From Croceivirga radicis (lineage in GTDB: Bacteria > Bacteroidota > Bacteroidia > Flavobacteriales > Flavobacteriaceae): a stretch of 64,000 bases of DNA. The stretch spans positions 124,001 to 188,000 of the forward strand of contig NZ_MTBC01000007.1 of NCBI RefSeq assembly GCF_002072105.2. The letters run 5' to 3'. Made by a program: the position numbers and the translations under genes. The notes beneath the pieces were generated by a model. That model was not told the DNA's origin. It saw only the letters and a program-made list of their open reading frames with translations, and searched no databases. This document shows positions 9,059-17,978 of the stretch, one piece after another (the stretch's first letter is position 1; each line of letters opens with the position of its first letter).

Positions 9059-9562
9059 ATGTTTAAATTTGTTGCATACCTAAAATTCCTATGGTATTCT
9101 ACCAACCAACATGGTGTACACTCACCCTTTGTTTACCAATTCCTAACCAAATGCTTATACAGCAAACCTAAACTCCATGCTACTAAAAGCTATTCCATCT
9201 TTCTAAAAAGTATTTCTTACTTTAAACCTAAAACAATAGCTATAGTAGGTGATGATAGGGCTTTGGAGCTAGCAATAAAAGAGCGGTATCCCAAACTTAA
9301 ACCAAATAATTCTAAGACAGCAGATTTAATCTATTTCAAGTTTTGGGATTATACAGATATAGGCGATCTTCTAAGCCGTGAAAAAATTGAAAACGATACC
9401 ATATTTTTTCTGGAGGACATACATGGATCAAAATACATGGAAAACCAATGGAAAAAAGTTATCCTAGATACTAGAATTTCGGTTAGCATAGATACCTTTT
9501 ATTGTGGTATAGTAAGTATTCGAAAAGAACAGGTAAAAGAGCATTTTACATTAAGGGTGTAA
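9059..9562 (+). CDS. Reduced class I methyltransferase-like protein
   Basis: A 167-residue protein. Its N-terminus (KFLWYSTNQHGVHSPFVYQF) resembles the opening of flavobacterial SAM-dependent methyltransferase-like proteins of about 240 residues, and a later segment has FFLEDIHGS followed by W and a C-terminal strand. The glycine-rich SAM loop expected after YFKPKTI is not recognisable: the sequence reads AIVGDDRALELAI, and the middle of the domain is short. It is thus probably a divergent or inactive relative. It follows the ABC-F gene by four bases. Function unknown; the family link is from memory of similar sequences. Confidence 0.6.
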   Translation: MFKFVAYLKFLWYSTNQHGVHSPFVYQFLTKCLYSKPKLHATKSYSIFLKSISYFKPKTIAIVGDDRALELAIKERYPKLKPNNSKTADLIYFKFWDYTDIGDLLSREKIENDTIFFLEDIHGSKYMENQWKKVILDTRISVSIDTFYCGIVSIRKEQVKEHFTLRV

Positions 9563-9587
9563 AAATGTATTTTTAAAAAAATTTAAG

Positions 9588-9722
9588 ATGGATTATACGG
9601 TTTATATTATTCTTGGGGTATTGGCATTGGTTTATTTTGTGGTCTTGTTTAGCAATAGAAAAAGCCAACGCAAAAGAAAGTCCAGACGCTTCATGGAAGG
9701 TAAACAGAAACATGAAGAATAA
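9588..9722 (+). CDS. Small single-pass membrane protein (44 aa)
   Basis: ATG at 9588 opens a 44-codon frame ending TAA at 9720-9722. The product has one hydrophobic helix (about residues 4-22: YTVYIILGVLALVYFVVLF) followed by a strongly basic tail NRKSQRKRKSRRF. It begins 25 bases after the methyltransferase-like gene in the same direction, so it may be the last gene of that operon. The clean helix-plus-basic-tail layout supports a real gene with the N-terminus outside and the tail in the cytoplasm. No function is recognised. Confidence 0.6.
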   Translation: MDYTVYIILGVLALVYFVVLFSNRKSQRKRKSRRFMEGKQKHEE

Positions 9723-9954
9723 AATTCAATAAATATTTACAAGCACATTAGACCATATTTTTGGTAAAATGATCAAAATAAATTTCCAATTAACCTTTTA
9801 ACCGCCAAAACAGTCCTGCTCTATTCACTTTTTTCTAGGCTGTAGTAGTATTGCAATAGTAAAATAAGAAGGCGCCAATCTTGCCTTTTCACTACAACCA
9901 TCTTTTACCGTATAGATGCCAAGAACGGCTGCTATAATTAAAATTGATTTTTGA

Positions 9955-9962
9955 TAGCTTTG
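9955..9962 (+). promoter_or_regulatory. -7 box for cobalamin adenosyltransferase gene
   Basis: TAGCTTTG matches TAnnTTTG, 25 bases before the ATG at 9988. No properly spaced TTG is seen. The 265-base gap from 9723 otherwise holds nothing I can name; in particular I see no cobalamin riboswitch. Confidence 0.45.
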
Positions 9963-9987
9963 TTACAAAGAAATAATTGCTACTGCT

Positions 9988-10545
9988 ATGAAAATATATA
10001 CAAGAACCGGAGATAAAGGTAAAACAGCACTTTTTACAGGCACCCGGGTTCCAAAGCACCACTCTCGTATAGAAAGTTATGGAACTTTAGATGAATTAAA
10101 TACGTATCTAGGCTTAATTAGAGATCAAGCCATAGCAGAGGTGCACAAACAAAACCTAATTAAAATACAGCATTTACTATTTACTGTTGGTGCTATTTTG
10201 GCAACTGAGCCTAAAAAGGATGCTAAACTAAAGATTCCGAGAATAAGTCTAGAAGAAATCACTTTTTTAGAAAAGGAGATGGACCGCTTGAATGCCGAAT
10301 TACCAGAAATGACACATTTTATCTTACCGGGCGGACATACAACCGTGTCATACTGTCATATTGCAAGAACGGTTTGCAGAAGGGCAGAACGCCAAATTTC
10401 CTATTTGCACCAAACAGAACCTGTAGCCGATACCGTTTTGGCCTATGTTAACCGCCTTAGCGATTATCTTTTTGTACTGGCACGAAAATTGTCATCAGAA
10501 TTACAGGCTCAAGAAGTAAAATGGATTCCTGAGAAATTAGACTAA
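9988..10545 (+). CDS. PduO-type cob(I)alamin adenosyltransferase
   Basis: Transfers the adenosyl group of ATP to cob(I)alamin to make adenosylcobalamin. The 185-residue protein shows the family blocks in order: IYTRTGDKGKTALFTG (ATP-binding N-terminus), ESYGTLDELNTYLG (about 29-42), HFILPGG and the helix IARTVCRRAERQ, ending with NRLSDYLFVLAR. Its length is normal. It stands alone between a membrane microprotein and the DUF2795 gene. The meaB gene at 25985 is functionally related, because MeaB protects the adenosylcobalamin-dependent methylmalonyl-CoA mutase. Confidence 0.93.
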   Translation: MKIYTRTGDKGKTALFTGTRVPKHHSRIESYGTLDELNTYLGLIRDQAIAEVHKQNLIKIQHLLFTVGAILATEPKKDAKLKIPRISLEEITFLEKEMDRLNAELPEMTHFILPGGHTTVSYCHIARTVCRRAERQISYLHQTEPVADTVLAYVNRLSDYLFVLARKLSSELQAQEVKWIPEKLD

Positions 10546-10613
10546 GAATTCTAGTTTTTTACCCCTATAATTTTGGAATGTTAAAAATAATTTTTAAATA
10601 ATAGGGAAAATCC

Positions 10614-10643
10614 TTGGAAGATTGGGTTTAAAAATTATTTTTG
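10614..10643 (+). promoter_or_regulatory. Promoter of DUF2795 gene
   Basis: TTG at 10614-10616 and TATTTTTG at 10636-10643 are separated by 19 bases, a complete Bacteroidota-type promoter. The predicted transcript begins near 10650, about 20 bases before the ATG. Confidence 0.7.
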
Positions 10644-10670
10644 CAAAAATTTTAAAATCAGACCATTGCT

Positions 10671-10895
10671 ATGTATTGGACTTTAGAATTGGCTTCTTAT
10701 TTAAGTGATGCGCCTTGGCCAGCATCTAAGGACGAGCTTATAGATTATGCCATTAGGACAGGAGCGCCATTAGAGGTTGTAGAAAATTTACAATCTATGG
10801 AAGAAGAAGGCGGAGAAATCTACGAATCTATAGAAGAGATTTGGCCAGACTATCCTACCGAAGAAGATTATTTATGGAACGAGGACGAATATTAG
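10671..10895 (+). CDS. DUF2795 family small acidic protein
   Basis: A 74-residue acidic protein. MYWTLELASYLSDAPWPASK and the segment DELIDYAIRTGAPLEVVENL are characteristic of DUF2795 proteins of Bacteroidota; the tail is rich in Glu, Asp, Trp and Tyr (EIWPDYPTEEDYLW). No signal peptide or membrane helix, so it is cytoplasmic. It is monocistronic: a good promoter lies upstream and a hairpin terminator downstream. Function is unknown. The isolated strong signals suggest substantial expression, which is inference. Confidence 0.85.
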   Translation: MYWTLELASYLSDAPWPASKDELIDYAIRTGAPLEVVENLQSMEEEGGEIYESIEEIWPDYPTEEDYLWNEDEY

Positions 10896-10919
10896 ATCGT
10901 TCTTGTACACAACAATTAT

Positions 10920-10949
10920 AAAAAGTCTCTATTGCTAGAGGCTTTTTTT
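10920..10949 (+). terminator. Terminator after DUF2795 gene
   Basis: Stem AAAAAGTCTCTA, loop TTGC, stem TAGAGGCTTTTT with one G-T pair, ending in a run of T. The loop TTG may also serve as the -33 element of secA. Confidence 0.85.
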
Positions 10950-10960
10950 ATGTAATTTTG
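10932..10960 (+). promoter_or_regulatory. Candidate secA promoter overlapping the terminator
   Basis: TTG at 10932-10934 (inside the terminator loop) and TAATTTTG at 10953-10960, with an 18-base spacer. The predicted start is near 10967, about 68 bases before the secA ATG. Confidence 0.55.
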
Positions 10961-11034
10961 GCAGCCTAGCCGTCCAAAAAAGTTCTACTTGGACATTGGA
11001 ACAGCTTTTGCTAAACAATAACAAATTCATATTC

Positions 11035-14000
11035 ATGAGCATATTAAACTCAGTATTAAAAATATTTGTTGGAGATAAATCTGAGAAAGACGTTAAGGCC
11101 ATACAACCGCTTGTAAAAAAAATAAAATCTTTTGAGGAAGAAATTAGTCGTCTAAGCCATGACCAACTAAGACAAAAAACACAAGAATTTAAAGCCCTAA
11201 TTGCAGAAAAATGTGCATCTGTAAACGCACAAATTTCCCAATTGCAAGAGGAAGTAGAAAATTCTACAGATATAGACCGTAACGAAGAAATCTACGCTGA
11301 AATAGATAAGCTTAACGAAGAAGTCTATAAAATTTCTGAAGAAGTACTCAACGACATATTACCAGAAGCCTTTGCCGTAGTTAAAGAAACCGCAAAGCGT
11401 TTTGCAAACAATACCACTCTCACCGTAAAAGCAACAGAGTTTGATCGTAGTATTTCTGGGCGGGCAGACTACGTTACCTTACAAGGTGAAGAAGCGGTTT
11501 GGAAAAATTCTTGGGATGCAGCCGGTAAAGAAGTTACGTGGGATATGGTACATTATGATGTACAGCTAATTGGCGGTATTGCACTACACCAAGGTAAAAT
11601 TGCAGAAATGCAAACAGGAGAAGGTAAAACATTGGTAGCTACGCTACCATTGTATCTAAATGCCCTTTCCGGAAAAGGTGCACATTTGGTTACCGTTAAC
11701 GATTACCTTGCTCGTAGGGATAGTGCCTGGATGGCTCCTCTATTTGAGTTCCATGGGCTTTCGGTAGATTGTATAGACAATCATCAACCTAACTCAGACA
11801 GTAGAAGAGCAGCCTATAATGCGGACATTACCTACGGTACAAATAACGAATTTGGTTTTGACTACTTAAGGGACAACATGGCCCACACGCCAAAAGACCT
11901 AGTACAAAGACCTCACCATTACGCCATTGTAGATGAGGTAGATTCTGTATTGATAGATGATGCCCGTACACCTCTTATTATTTCGGGTCCCGTGCCAGAA
12001 GGAGACCGTCATGAATTTACCGAGCTTAAACCAAAAGTGGCAGATATTGTTCAAAAACAACGCCAATATTTAACTGGTGTCTTGGCAGAGGCTAAAAATC
12101 TTATAAAATCTGGAGACACCAAAGAAGGAGGCTTTTTGCTACTTAGAGTGCACCGTGGTCTACCTAAAAATAAAGCATTGATAAAATTCTTGAGTGAAGA
12201 AGGGGTAAAACAACTACTTCAAAAAACCGAGAATTTTTACATGCAAGACAACAATCGTGAAATGGTAAAAGTAGACGAGGAACTTCTATTCACGATTGAT
12301 GAAAAAAACAATCAAATTGAACTTACGGATAAGGGTGTTGAATACCTTTCTGGTGGGCAGGACAAAGATTTCTTTGTAATGCCAGATATTGGGGCAGAAA
12401 TAGCCCAGATAGAAAATCAAAACCTAGAAATAGAAAAGGAAGCAGAGCTTAAAGACGAACTATTTAAAGAGTTTGCAGTTAAAAGTGAGCGTATCCATAC
12501 CATGAGCCAATTACTTAAGGCCTACACGCTTTTTGAAAAAGATGTGGAATACGTGGTTATGGACAACAAAGTACTTATTGTAGACGAGCAAACGGGTCGT
12601 ATAATGGATGGCCGTAGGTATTCAGATGGTCTGCACCAAGCTATAGAAGCAAAAGAAAACGTAAAAATAGAAGCGTTAACCCAGACGTTTGCCACTATTA
12701 CCTTACAGAATTACTTTAGAATGTACAATAAGCTTTCTGGGATGACGGGTACTGCTGTTACAGAAGCTGGTGAGTTCTGGGAAATTTATAAGTTAGACGT
12801 GGTTGAAATTCCAACCAATAGACCTATTGCAAGAGACGATAGGCATGATCTAATTTATAAGACGAAAAGAGAAAAGTACAACGCCATTATAGACGAGGTT
12901 ACCAAATTGGCGCAATCTGGTAGACCGGTACTTATTGGTACAACATCCGTTGAAATTTCTGAGTTGCTTTCTAAACTTTTAAGTGTACGTAAAGTACAGC
13001 ACAACGTACTTAACGCAAAATTACACAAGAAAGAAGCAGATATTGTTGCAGAAGCTGGTAAGCCAGGCGTGGTAACTATTGCTACCAACATGGCAGGGCG
13101 TGGTACAGATATTAAATTAACTACAGATGTTAAAGATGCTGGTGGTTTAGCGATTATAGGTACGGAACGTCATGATTCTAGACGTGTAGACAGGCAGTTA
13201 AGAGGTAGATCTGGCCGTCAAGGTGATCCTGGTAGCTCACAATTTTATGTTTCATTAGAAGATAACCTAATGCGTTTGTTTGGTTCTGAGCGTGTTGCCA
13301 AAATGATGGACCGCATGGGATTGGAAGATGGTGAAGTTATACAACACAGTATGATGACCAAATCTATAGAGCGTGCGCAGAAAAAGGTAGAAGAAAATAA
13401 CTTTGGTATTCGTAAACGTTTATTAGAATATGATGATGTAATGAATGCACAACGAGAGGTAATCTACAAAAGACGTAAACACGCCTTGCAAGGAGACCGT
13501 CTTAAAGTAGACATTGCCAATATGATCTATGATACCAGTGAGGTAATTTCGGAAACCAATAAAATGGCGGACGACTTTAAGAATTTCGAGTTTGAACTAA
13601 TAAAGTATTTCTCCATTACCGCTCCTATGACCGAAGCGGAATTTGGTAAAATGAGCGTACAAGATGTTGCGCTTAAGGTTTATGACCAAGCGTACAAACA
13701 TTATCAAGATAAAGTTGCACGCAGCGCCGAACAAGCTTTCCCGGTCATAAAAAATGTTTACGAAAACCAAGCGGATCGTTTTGAACGCATTGTTGTTCCC
13801 TTTACAGATGGTATAAAAACATTAAATGTGGTAACCAATCTTAAAGAGGCTTATGAAAGCAACGGAAAGCAATTGATATTGGATTTTGAAAAGAACATCA
13901 CTTTGGCCATTATAGATGATTCTTGGAAAACCCATCTAAGAAAAATGGATGAGTTAAAACAATCTGTACAATTGGCCGTGCATGAACAGAAAGATCCATT

Positions 14001-14397
14001 GTTAATTTACAAGTTTGAAGCTTTTGAGTTGTTTAAAACAATGATGGATAAAGTTAATAAAGAAGTAATCTCATTCTTATTCAAAGGCGAGTTACCAAGT
14101 GAGAATACCAATCAAATTAAAGAGGCCAAGACAGTTTCTAGACCAAAAGAAAAGCTGCAGACTACCAAGGAAGAAATTCCCAATAGTGATGAATTAGCTG
14201 CGCAGAATAGGGCGGCTGGGCAAACACAAGCGCAAAGACCTCAAAAAACAGAAACAATTACAAGGGAAGCGCCAAAAATTGGTAGAAATGACCGTGTAAC
14301 CATTAAAAATATTATGTCTGGTGAAAATAAGACCCTGAAATACAAGCAGGCAGAACCCCTTATCAACAAAGGAGAATGGGTTTTGGTAAACAATTAA
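11035..14397 (+). CDS. secA: Preprotein translocase ATPase SecA
   Basis: Motor that drives secretory proteins through SecYEG. From the ATG at 11035 it has 1120 residues, much longer than E. coli SecA (901). A TTG at 10996 would add 13 unconserved residues. Walker A is TGEGKT at 194-199 and DEVD at 300-303; VDEQTGRIMDGRRYSDGLHQA, NMAGRGTDIKL and RQLRGRSGRQGDPG follow. About 115 extra residues lie between the first motor half and VDEQTGR (roughly 330-510), in the place of the variable subdomain. The C-terminus ends KGEWVLVNN without the CxCx(n)CH zinc motif. Both differences are, to my knowledge, usual in Bacteroidota. Monocistronic, with its own promoter and terminator. Confidence 0.97.
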   Translation: MSILNSVLKIFVGDKSEKDVKAIQPLVKKIKSFEEEISRLSHDQLRQKTQEFKALIAEKCASVNAQISQLQEEVENSTDIDRNEEIYAEIDKLNEEVYKISEEVLNDILPEAFAVVKETAKRFANNTTLTVKATEFDRSISGRADYVTLQGEEAVWKNSWDAAGKEVTWDMVHYDVQLIGGIALHQGKIAEMQTGEGKTLVATLPLYLNALSGKGAHLVTVNDYLARRDSAWMAPLFEFHGLSVDCIDNHQPNSDSRRAAYNADITYGTNNEFGFDYLRDNMAHTPKDLVQRPHHYAIVDEVDSVLIDDARTPLIISGPVPEGDRHEFTELKPKVADIVQKQRQYLTGVLAEAKNLIKSGDTKEGGFLLLRVHRGLPKNKALIKFLSEEGVKQLLQKTENFYMQDNNREMVKVDEELLFTIDEKNNQIELTDKGVEYLSGGQDKDFFVMPDIGAEIAQIENQNLEIEKEAELKDELFKEFAVKSERIHTMSQLLKAYTLFEKDVEYVVMDNKVLIVDEQTGRIMDGRRYSDGLHQAIEAKENVKIEALTQTFATITLQNYFRMYNKLSGMTGTAVTEAGEFWEIYKLDVVEIPTNRPIARDDRHDLIYKTKREKYNAIIDEVTKLAQSGRPVLIGTTSVEISELLSKLLSVRKVQHNVLNAKLHKKEADIVAEAGKPGVVTIATNMAGRGTDIKLTTDVKDAGGLAIIGTERHDSRRVDRQLRGRSGRQGDPGSSQFYVSLEDNLMRLFGSERVAKMMDRMGLEDGEVIQHSMMTKSIERAQKKVEENNFGIRKRLLEYDDVMNAQREVIYKRRKHALQGDRLKVDIANMIYDTSEVISETNKMADDFKNFEFELIKYFSITAPMTEAEFGKMSVQDVALKVYDQAYKHYQDKVARSAEQAFPVIKNVYENQADRFERIVVPFTDGIKTLNVVTNLKEAYESNGKQLILDFEKNITLAIIDDSWKTHLRKMDELKQSVQLAVHEQKDPLLIYKFEAFELFKTMMDKVNKEVISFLFKGELPSENTNQIKEAKTVSRPKEKLQTTKEEIPNSDELAAQNRAAGQTQAQRPQKTETITREAPKIGRNDRVTIKNIMSGENKTLKYKQAEPLINKGEWVLVNN

Positions 14398-14424
14398 TCT
14401 AAATATCAGAAAATATTGTTAAAC

Positions 14425-14454
14425 AAAGGCAACCAAATTATGGTTGCCTTTTTT
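14425..14454 (+). terminator. secA terminator
   Basis: Perfect 10-base-pair stem AAAGGCAACC / GGTTGCCTTT with loop AAATTAT, followed by TTTT. Confidence 0.9.
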
Positions 14455-14540
14455 GATTATGTTGCAAAACATAATTAGATTTACATTGAAATAACCACTA
14501 TTTTTAGGCTATTCATAAAAAACTAGCCAAACTATTACCT

Positions 14541-15416
14541 ATGCAACAAAGCGTTGATGAAAACCCTCCCTTGACTACCAAGCTTTTACCCTTAAAAGCA
14601 GTGAATAGTGTGGGCTTTTTGGTGTCCATTGGTTTGGGTGTCTACTATTTGGTAGGTGGCGCACTCTTGGTTCCGCTAGCTTTATTTGTGCTTGCCCTGT
14701 TTTTTATCTTAAATTTTTGGGTGGCCATACAAAAAGAAAAAGAAGGGCCCCAAGTAAACGAACTGCATAAAAAATTACACGAAAAAGAATTCTTGCTCAA
14801 AGAAGTACATCATAGGGTAAAGAACAACCTCCAAACTGTTTCTAGTTTACTTAGTCTACAATCTAGATCTATTGCAGATAAAAAAATTAAAGGAATTATC
14901 AGAAGCAGTCAGCACAGGGTGGTATCCATGTCCATGGTACACGAGATGCTCTACAAAAGGGATGATTACACCTCCAAGATTGAATTTAAACCTTATGTAG
15001 AAGAACTTTGCGAATATTTGATCAGGTCTGTTAAGGGCAATAATCATAACATTGCCACAAAACTAAATATTGGGGACTATAAGTTAAGTATTGACACGGT
15101 AATTCCGCTTGGTTTAATAATAAATGAAACCATTACCAACGCATTAAAGTATGGTATTCCCGGAGAAACAGAAGGTGAAATTGAAATAAACCTTTCCAAA
15201 AAAGGCGTTAATACCTATGAAATGTATCTAGGGGATAACGGTATAGGATACCCAGAAGAAGTGAGTCCTAAAACATCAAAATCACTTGGGTTAAAACTAA
15301 TCCATAATTTATCTAGACAATTAAGAGGTACCATTTTTAGGGATATGGAAAAAAAAGGCACCTATTATCAAATTACTTTCGAAGAAATCATAGACGGCAT
15401 CAATACATTGGATTAA
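14541..15416 (+). CDS. Membrane histidine kinase (HisKA_2 / HATPase_c_2)
   Basis: A 291-residue kinase. Two hydrophobic helices at about 22-62 anchor it and leave almost no periplasmic sensor loop. The phosphoacceptor block KEVHHRVKNNLQTVSSLLSLQ is of the HisKA_2 type, with H91 the probable phosphorylated His, followed by the ATP-binding domain (NETITNALKYG for the N box, GDNGIGYP for the G1 box, KSLGLKLIHNLSRQL). No response regulator is adjacent: the next gene is a peptidase. The ligand is unknown, and the short extracytoplasmic part suggests sensing within the membrane or cytoplasm. Confidence 0.88.
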   Translation: MQQSVDENPPLTTKLLPLKAVNSVGFLVSIGLGVYYLVGGALLVPLALFVLALFFILNFWVAIQKEKEGPQVNELHKKLHEKEFLLKEVHHRVKNNLQTVSSLLSLQSRSIADKKIKGIIRSSQHRVVSMSMVHEMLYKRDDYTSKIEFKPYVEELCEYLIRSVKGNNHNIATKLNIGDYKLSIDTVIPLGLIINETITNALKYGIPGETEGEIEINLSKKGVNTYEMYLGDNGIGYPEEVSPKTSKSLGLKLIHNLSRQLRGTIFRDMEKKGTYYQITFEEIIDGINTLD

Positions 15417-15464
15417 TTGGTTTGCTTCCTTTATCTTTAGAGGGTAACCAATTAGACTAATAGA

Positions 15465-17978
15465 ATGCTTAAAAAACTACTTGTAGTTGTATTACTTTGT
15501 ACATCTACCCTATCCGCCCAAGATTACTTCTATAAAAAAATTCACCCTTTTAATTCTGAAATTCCTTCACCTGAAGCTTTTTTAGGTTATGGTATAGGCG
15601 AACACCACACCAGACATGATTTAATCGTTGCCTATTTACAAAAACTTGCGGAAGTCTCAGATCGTGCTACGCTTACGGAATATGGAAAAACACATGAAGG
15701 CAGAAAATTGGTAATGCTAACCGTTTCCACTCCAGAAAATCTTCAAAATATAGATGTCTTAAAAGAAAAACATCTGGAGTTTACCAAGCCAGAATCCAAT
15801 AGCAAGGCCACCCCAGATCTGCCTATTTTTATTAACCTAGCTTATAATGTACATGGCAATGAACCCTCTAGTTCAGAAGCAGCCTTATTAACCGCCTATA
15901 CTTTTGTTGCTTCCAATAATCCAGAAATAATCAACTACCTTAAAAATGCGGTGCTGTTTATAGACCCTACCATTAATCCAGATGGTAGAGATCGCCACAC
16001 CCAATATGCAAATGCTTACCAAGGAAATCCACTTGTAGCGGACCCACAAGATGCAGAGCACAATGAATATTGGCCAAGGGGTAGAACCAATCATTATTGG
16101 TTCGATTTAAATAGAGATTGGCTTTTAGCCATAAATCCAGAAAGTAGAGGTAAATTAAATTGGTACCATGAATGGTACCCAAACGTAGTAACAGACTTTC
16201 ATGAGATGGGTAGCCAAAGTAGCTACTTTTTTGAGCCAATGAAAGACAACGGCTCTTTAGATCCAATAATGCCCAAAAAAAATTACGAGGATTTAAACAA
16301 CCTTTTTGCTGGTTATTATGCAAAATCCTTGGATAGCATTGGTTCGCTTTATTTTACCAAAGAAGTTTTTGACGGTACCTATCCTGGTTACGGATCTTCT
16401 TATCCTGACTTACAAGGTGGTTTAGGTCTTTTGTTTGAACAAGCTAGTTCTAGAGGACATAAACAGACTACTGCTTTTGGTGAAATTACTTTCCCATTTA
16501 CCATTCGTAATCAATACACGAGTAGTATTACCACGGTAAAAGCAGCGGTAGAGAATAAAGAGTTGATGTATGATTATCAATTGGAGTTTTTTAAATCAGG
16601 CATAGCTAAAGCCGAAAAAAGTAAAATCAAAGCTTATTCTTTTAAAACTGGTACGGATAAAAACAGAATCAAAGCATTTTTAGATAAACTACTTATACAT
16701 AGAATAAAGGTAGAACAAACGGAAGATGGTTTTGTGGTGCCCACAAAACAAGCGCAGTACAGAATGGTGCAAACCATGTTCGAAACTTATGACAAATATA
16801 GAGACAGCGTTTACTATGATGCCTCTGCCTGGTCTGTTGCCAACTTCTTTAATATTGACTACAAAGCTATTGGTACCTACAAACCTGGGAAGCCTGTATC
16901 AGATTTGAAGAATATATTTCCCGTAGCACCTATAAGCCAATCAAATTACGCATATGTAATAGATTATGATGATTATAATGCCGTAGCGGTATTAAATTTT
17001 TTACAACAGAAAGAAATTACCGTTTCTTCCGCATTTAAGCCTTTTACAATTGCAACGGCCAATGGCAACAAAACGTTCAATTACGGTAGTCTGGTAATTC
17101 CTGTAGCGGCACAGAAAAAAGATTCCAATTATCTATATAAAGCCTTACAGCAAGCCCAAGAAGAGTATAATGTACCTATGTATGCTGTAAATTCTGGATT
17201 TAGCCTTAAGGGAGTAGATTTGGGTAGTGGGTATATTTCTCCTATAAAAAAACCTAAAGCTGCGTTGCTAATTGGAGATGGCGTTAGTTCTTATGAAGCT
17301 GGCGAGGTTTGGCATTTATTGGACACCCGCGTTCACATGCCAATTTCTAAATTACCCATACGCAACTTAGCCAGAATAGATTTTTCTAAGTACAACGTCC
17401 TTGTCATGGTTTCTGGACGTTACCAATTGGATCAGAAAACTACCGAAAAAATTAAAAGTTGGGTAGCACAAGGTAATACGTTAATAACTATAGCAAATGC
17501 GTCTAAATGGATTATAGACCAAAAATGGGTTAAGGAAGAGCTAACCAAAATAGAAAAAGACACTGCAGATATAACCATAAGAAAACCCTATGTAGATGCT
17601 AGGGAAAATCTTGGGAAAAACAGTGTTGGCGGGGCAATTTTTAAGGTAGATTTAGACACAACCCATCCTATAGCCTTTGGATACACCAATGAACAAATAC
17701 CTGTGTATAAAAACAATTCGGTTTGGTTAAAACCTAGTAAAAATGCCTACGCTACGGTTGCCAAGTACACTAAAGACCCACATATAGATGGTTTTATAAC
17801 AGAAGAAAACCTAAACAATTTTCTTAAACCCTCAGCCTCAATAATTATAAGTAAAATTGGTGGTGGTAAAGTTATCATGTTTGCAGACAATCCAAACTTT
17901 AGAGGCTCATGGTATGGCACTAACAGACTATTTTTAAATGCTTTATTTTTAGGAAACCAAGTTAATATACCAGAATAA
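15465..17978 (+). CDS. Secreted M14-family zinc carboxypeptidase
   Basis: Exported metallopeptidase of 837 residues; the signal peptide covers about 1-19 (cleavage after LSA). The M14 zinc site is H130-x2-E133 in NVHGNEPSSSEA, with the third ligand in DFHEMGS and NPDGRDR between them. A likely catalytic Glu lies in the LLFEQASS segment. After the peptidase domain (about 40-370) comes a long C-terminal region with a GATase/DUF4350-like look (GEVWHLLDTR, LVMVSGRY, VMFADNPNFRG). Stop and the next start share one base, so it is coupled to the amidohydrolase. A paralogue with the same layout is at 45870. Confidence 0.9.
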   Translation: MLKKLLVVVLLCTSTLSAQDYFYKKIHPFNSEIPSPEAFLGYGIGEHHTRHDLIVAYLQKLAEVSDRATLTEYGKTHEGRKLVMLTVSTPENLQNIDVLKEKHLEFTKPESNSKATPDLPIFINLAYNVHGNEPSSSEAALLTAYTFVASNNPEIINYLKNAVLFIDPTINPDGRDRHTQYANAYQGNPLVADPQDAEHNEYWPRGRTNHYWFDLNRDWLLAINPESRGKLNWYHEWYPNVVTDFHEMGSQSSYFFEPMKDNGSLDPIMPKKNYEDLNNLFAGYYAKSLDSIGSLYFTKEVFDGTYPGYGSSYPDLQGGLGLLFEQASSRGHKQTTAFGEITFPFTIRNQYTSSITTVKAAVENKELMYDYQLEFFKSGIAKAEKSKIKAYSFKTGTDKNRIKAFLDKLLIHRIKVEQTEDGFVVPTKQAQYRMVQTMFETYDKYRDSVYYDASAWSVANFFNIDYKAIGTYKPGKPVSDLKNIFPVAPISQSNYAYVIDYDDYNAVAVLNFLQQKEITVSSAFKPFTIATANGNKTFNYGSLVIPVAAQKKDSNYLYKALQQAQEEYNVPMYAVNSGFSLKGVDLGSGYISPIKKPKAALLIGDGVSSYEAGEVWHLLDTRVHMPISKLPIRNLARIDFSKYNVLVMVSGRYQLDQKTTEKIKSWVAQGNTLITIANASKWIIDQKWVKEELTKIEKDTADITIRKPYVDARENLGKNSVGGAIFKVDLDTTHPIAFGYTNEQIPVYKNNSVWLKPSKNAYATVAKYTKDPHIDGFITEENLNNFLKPSASIIISKIGGGKVIMFADNPNFRGSWYGTNRLFLNALFLGNQVNIPE

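Noticed and set aside
9723-9987. Possible cobalamin riboswitch before the adenosyltransferase
   Set aside because: I see no B12-box-like conserved sequence or paired structure; only a -7 box near the gene.
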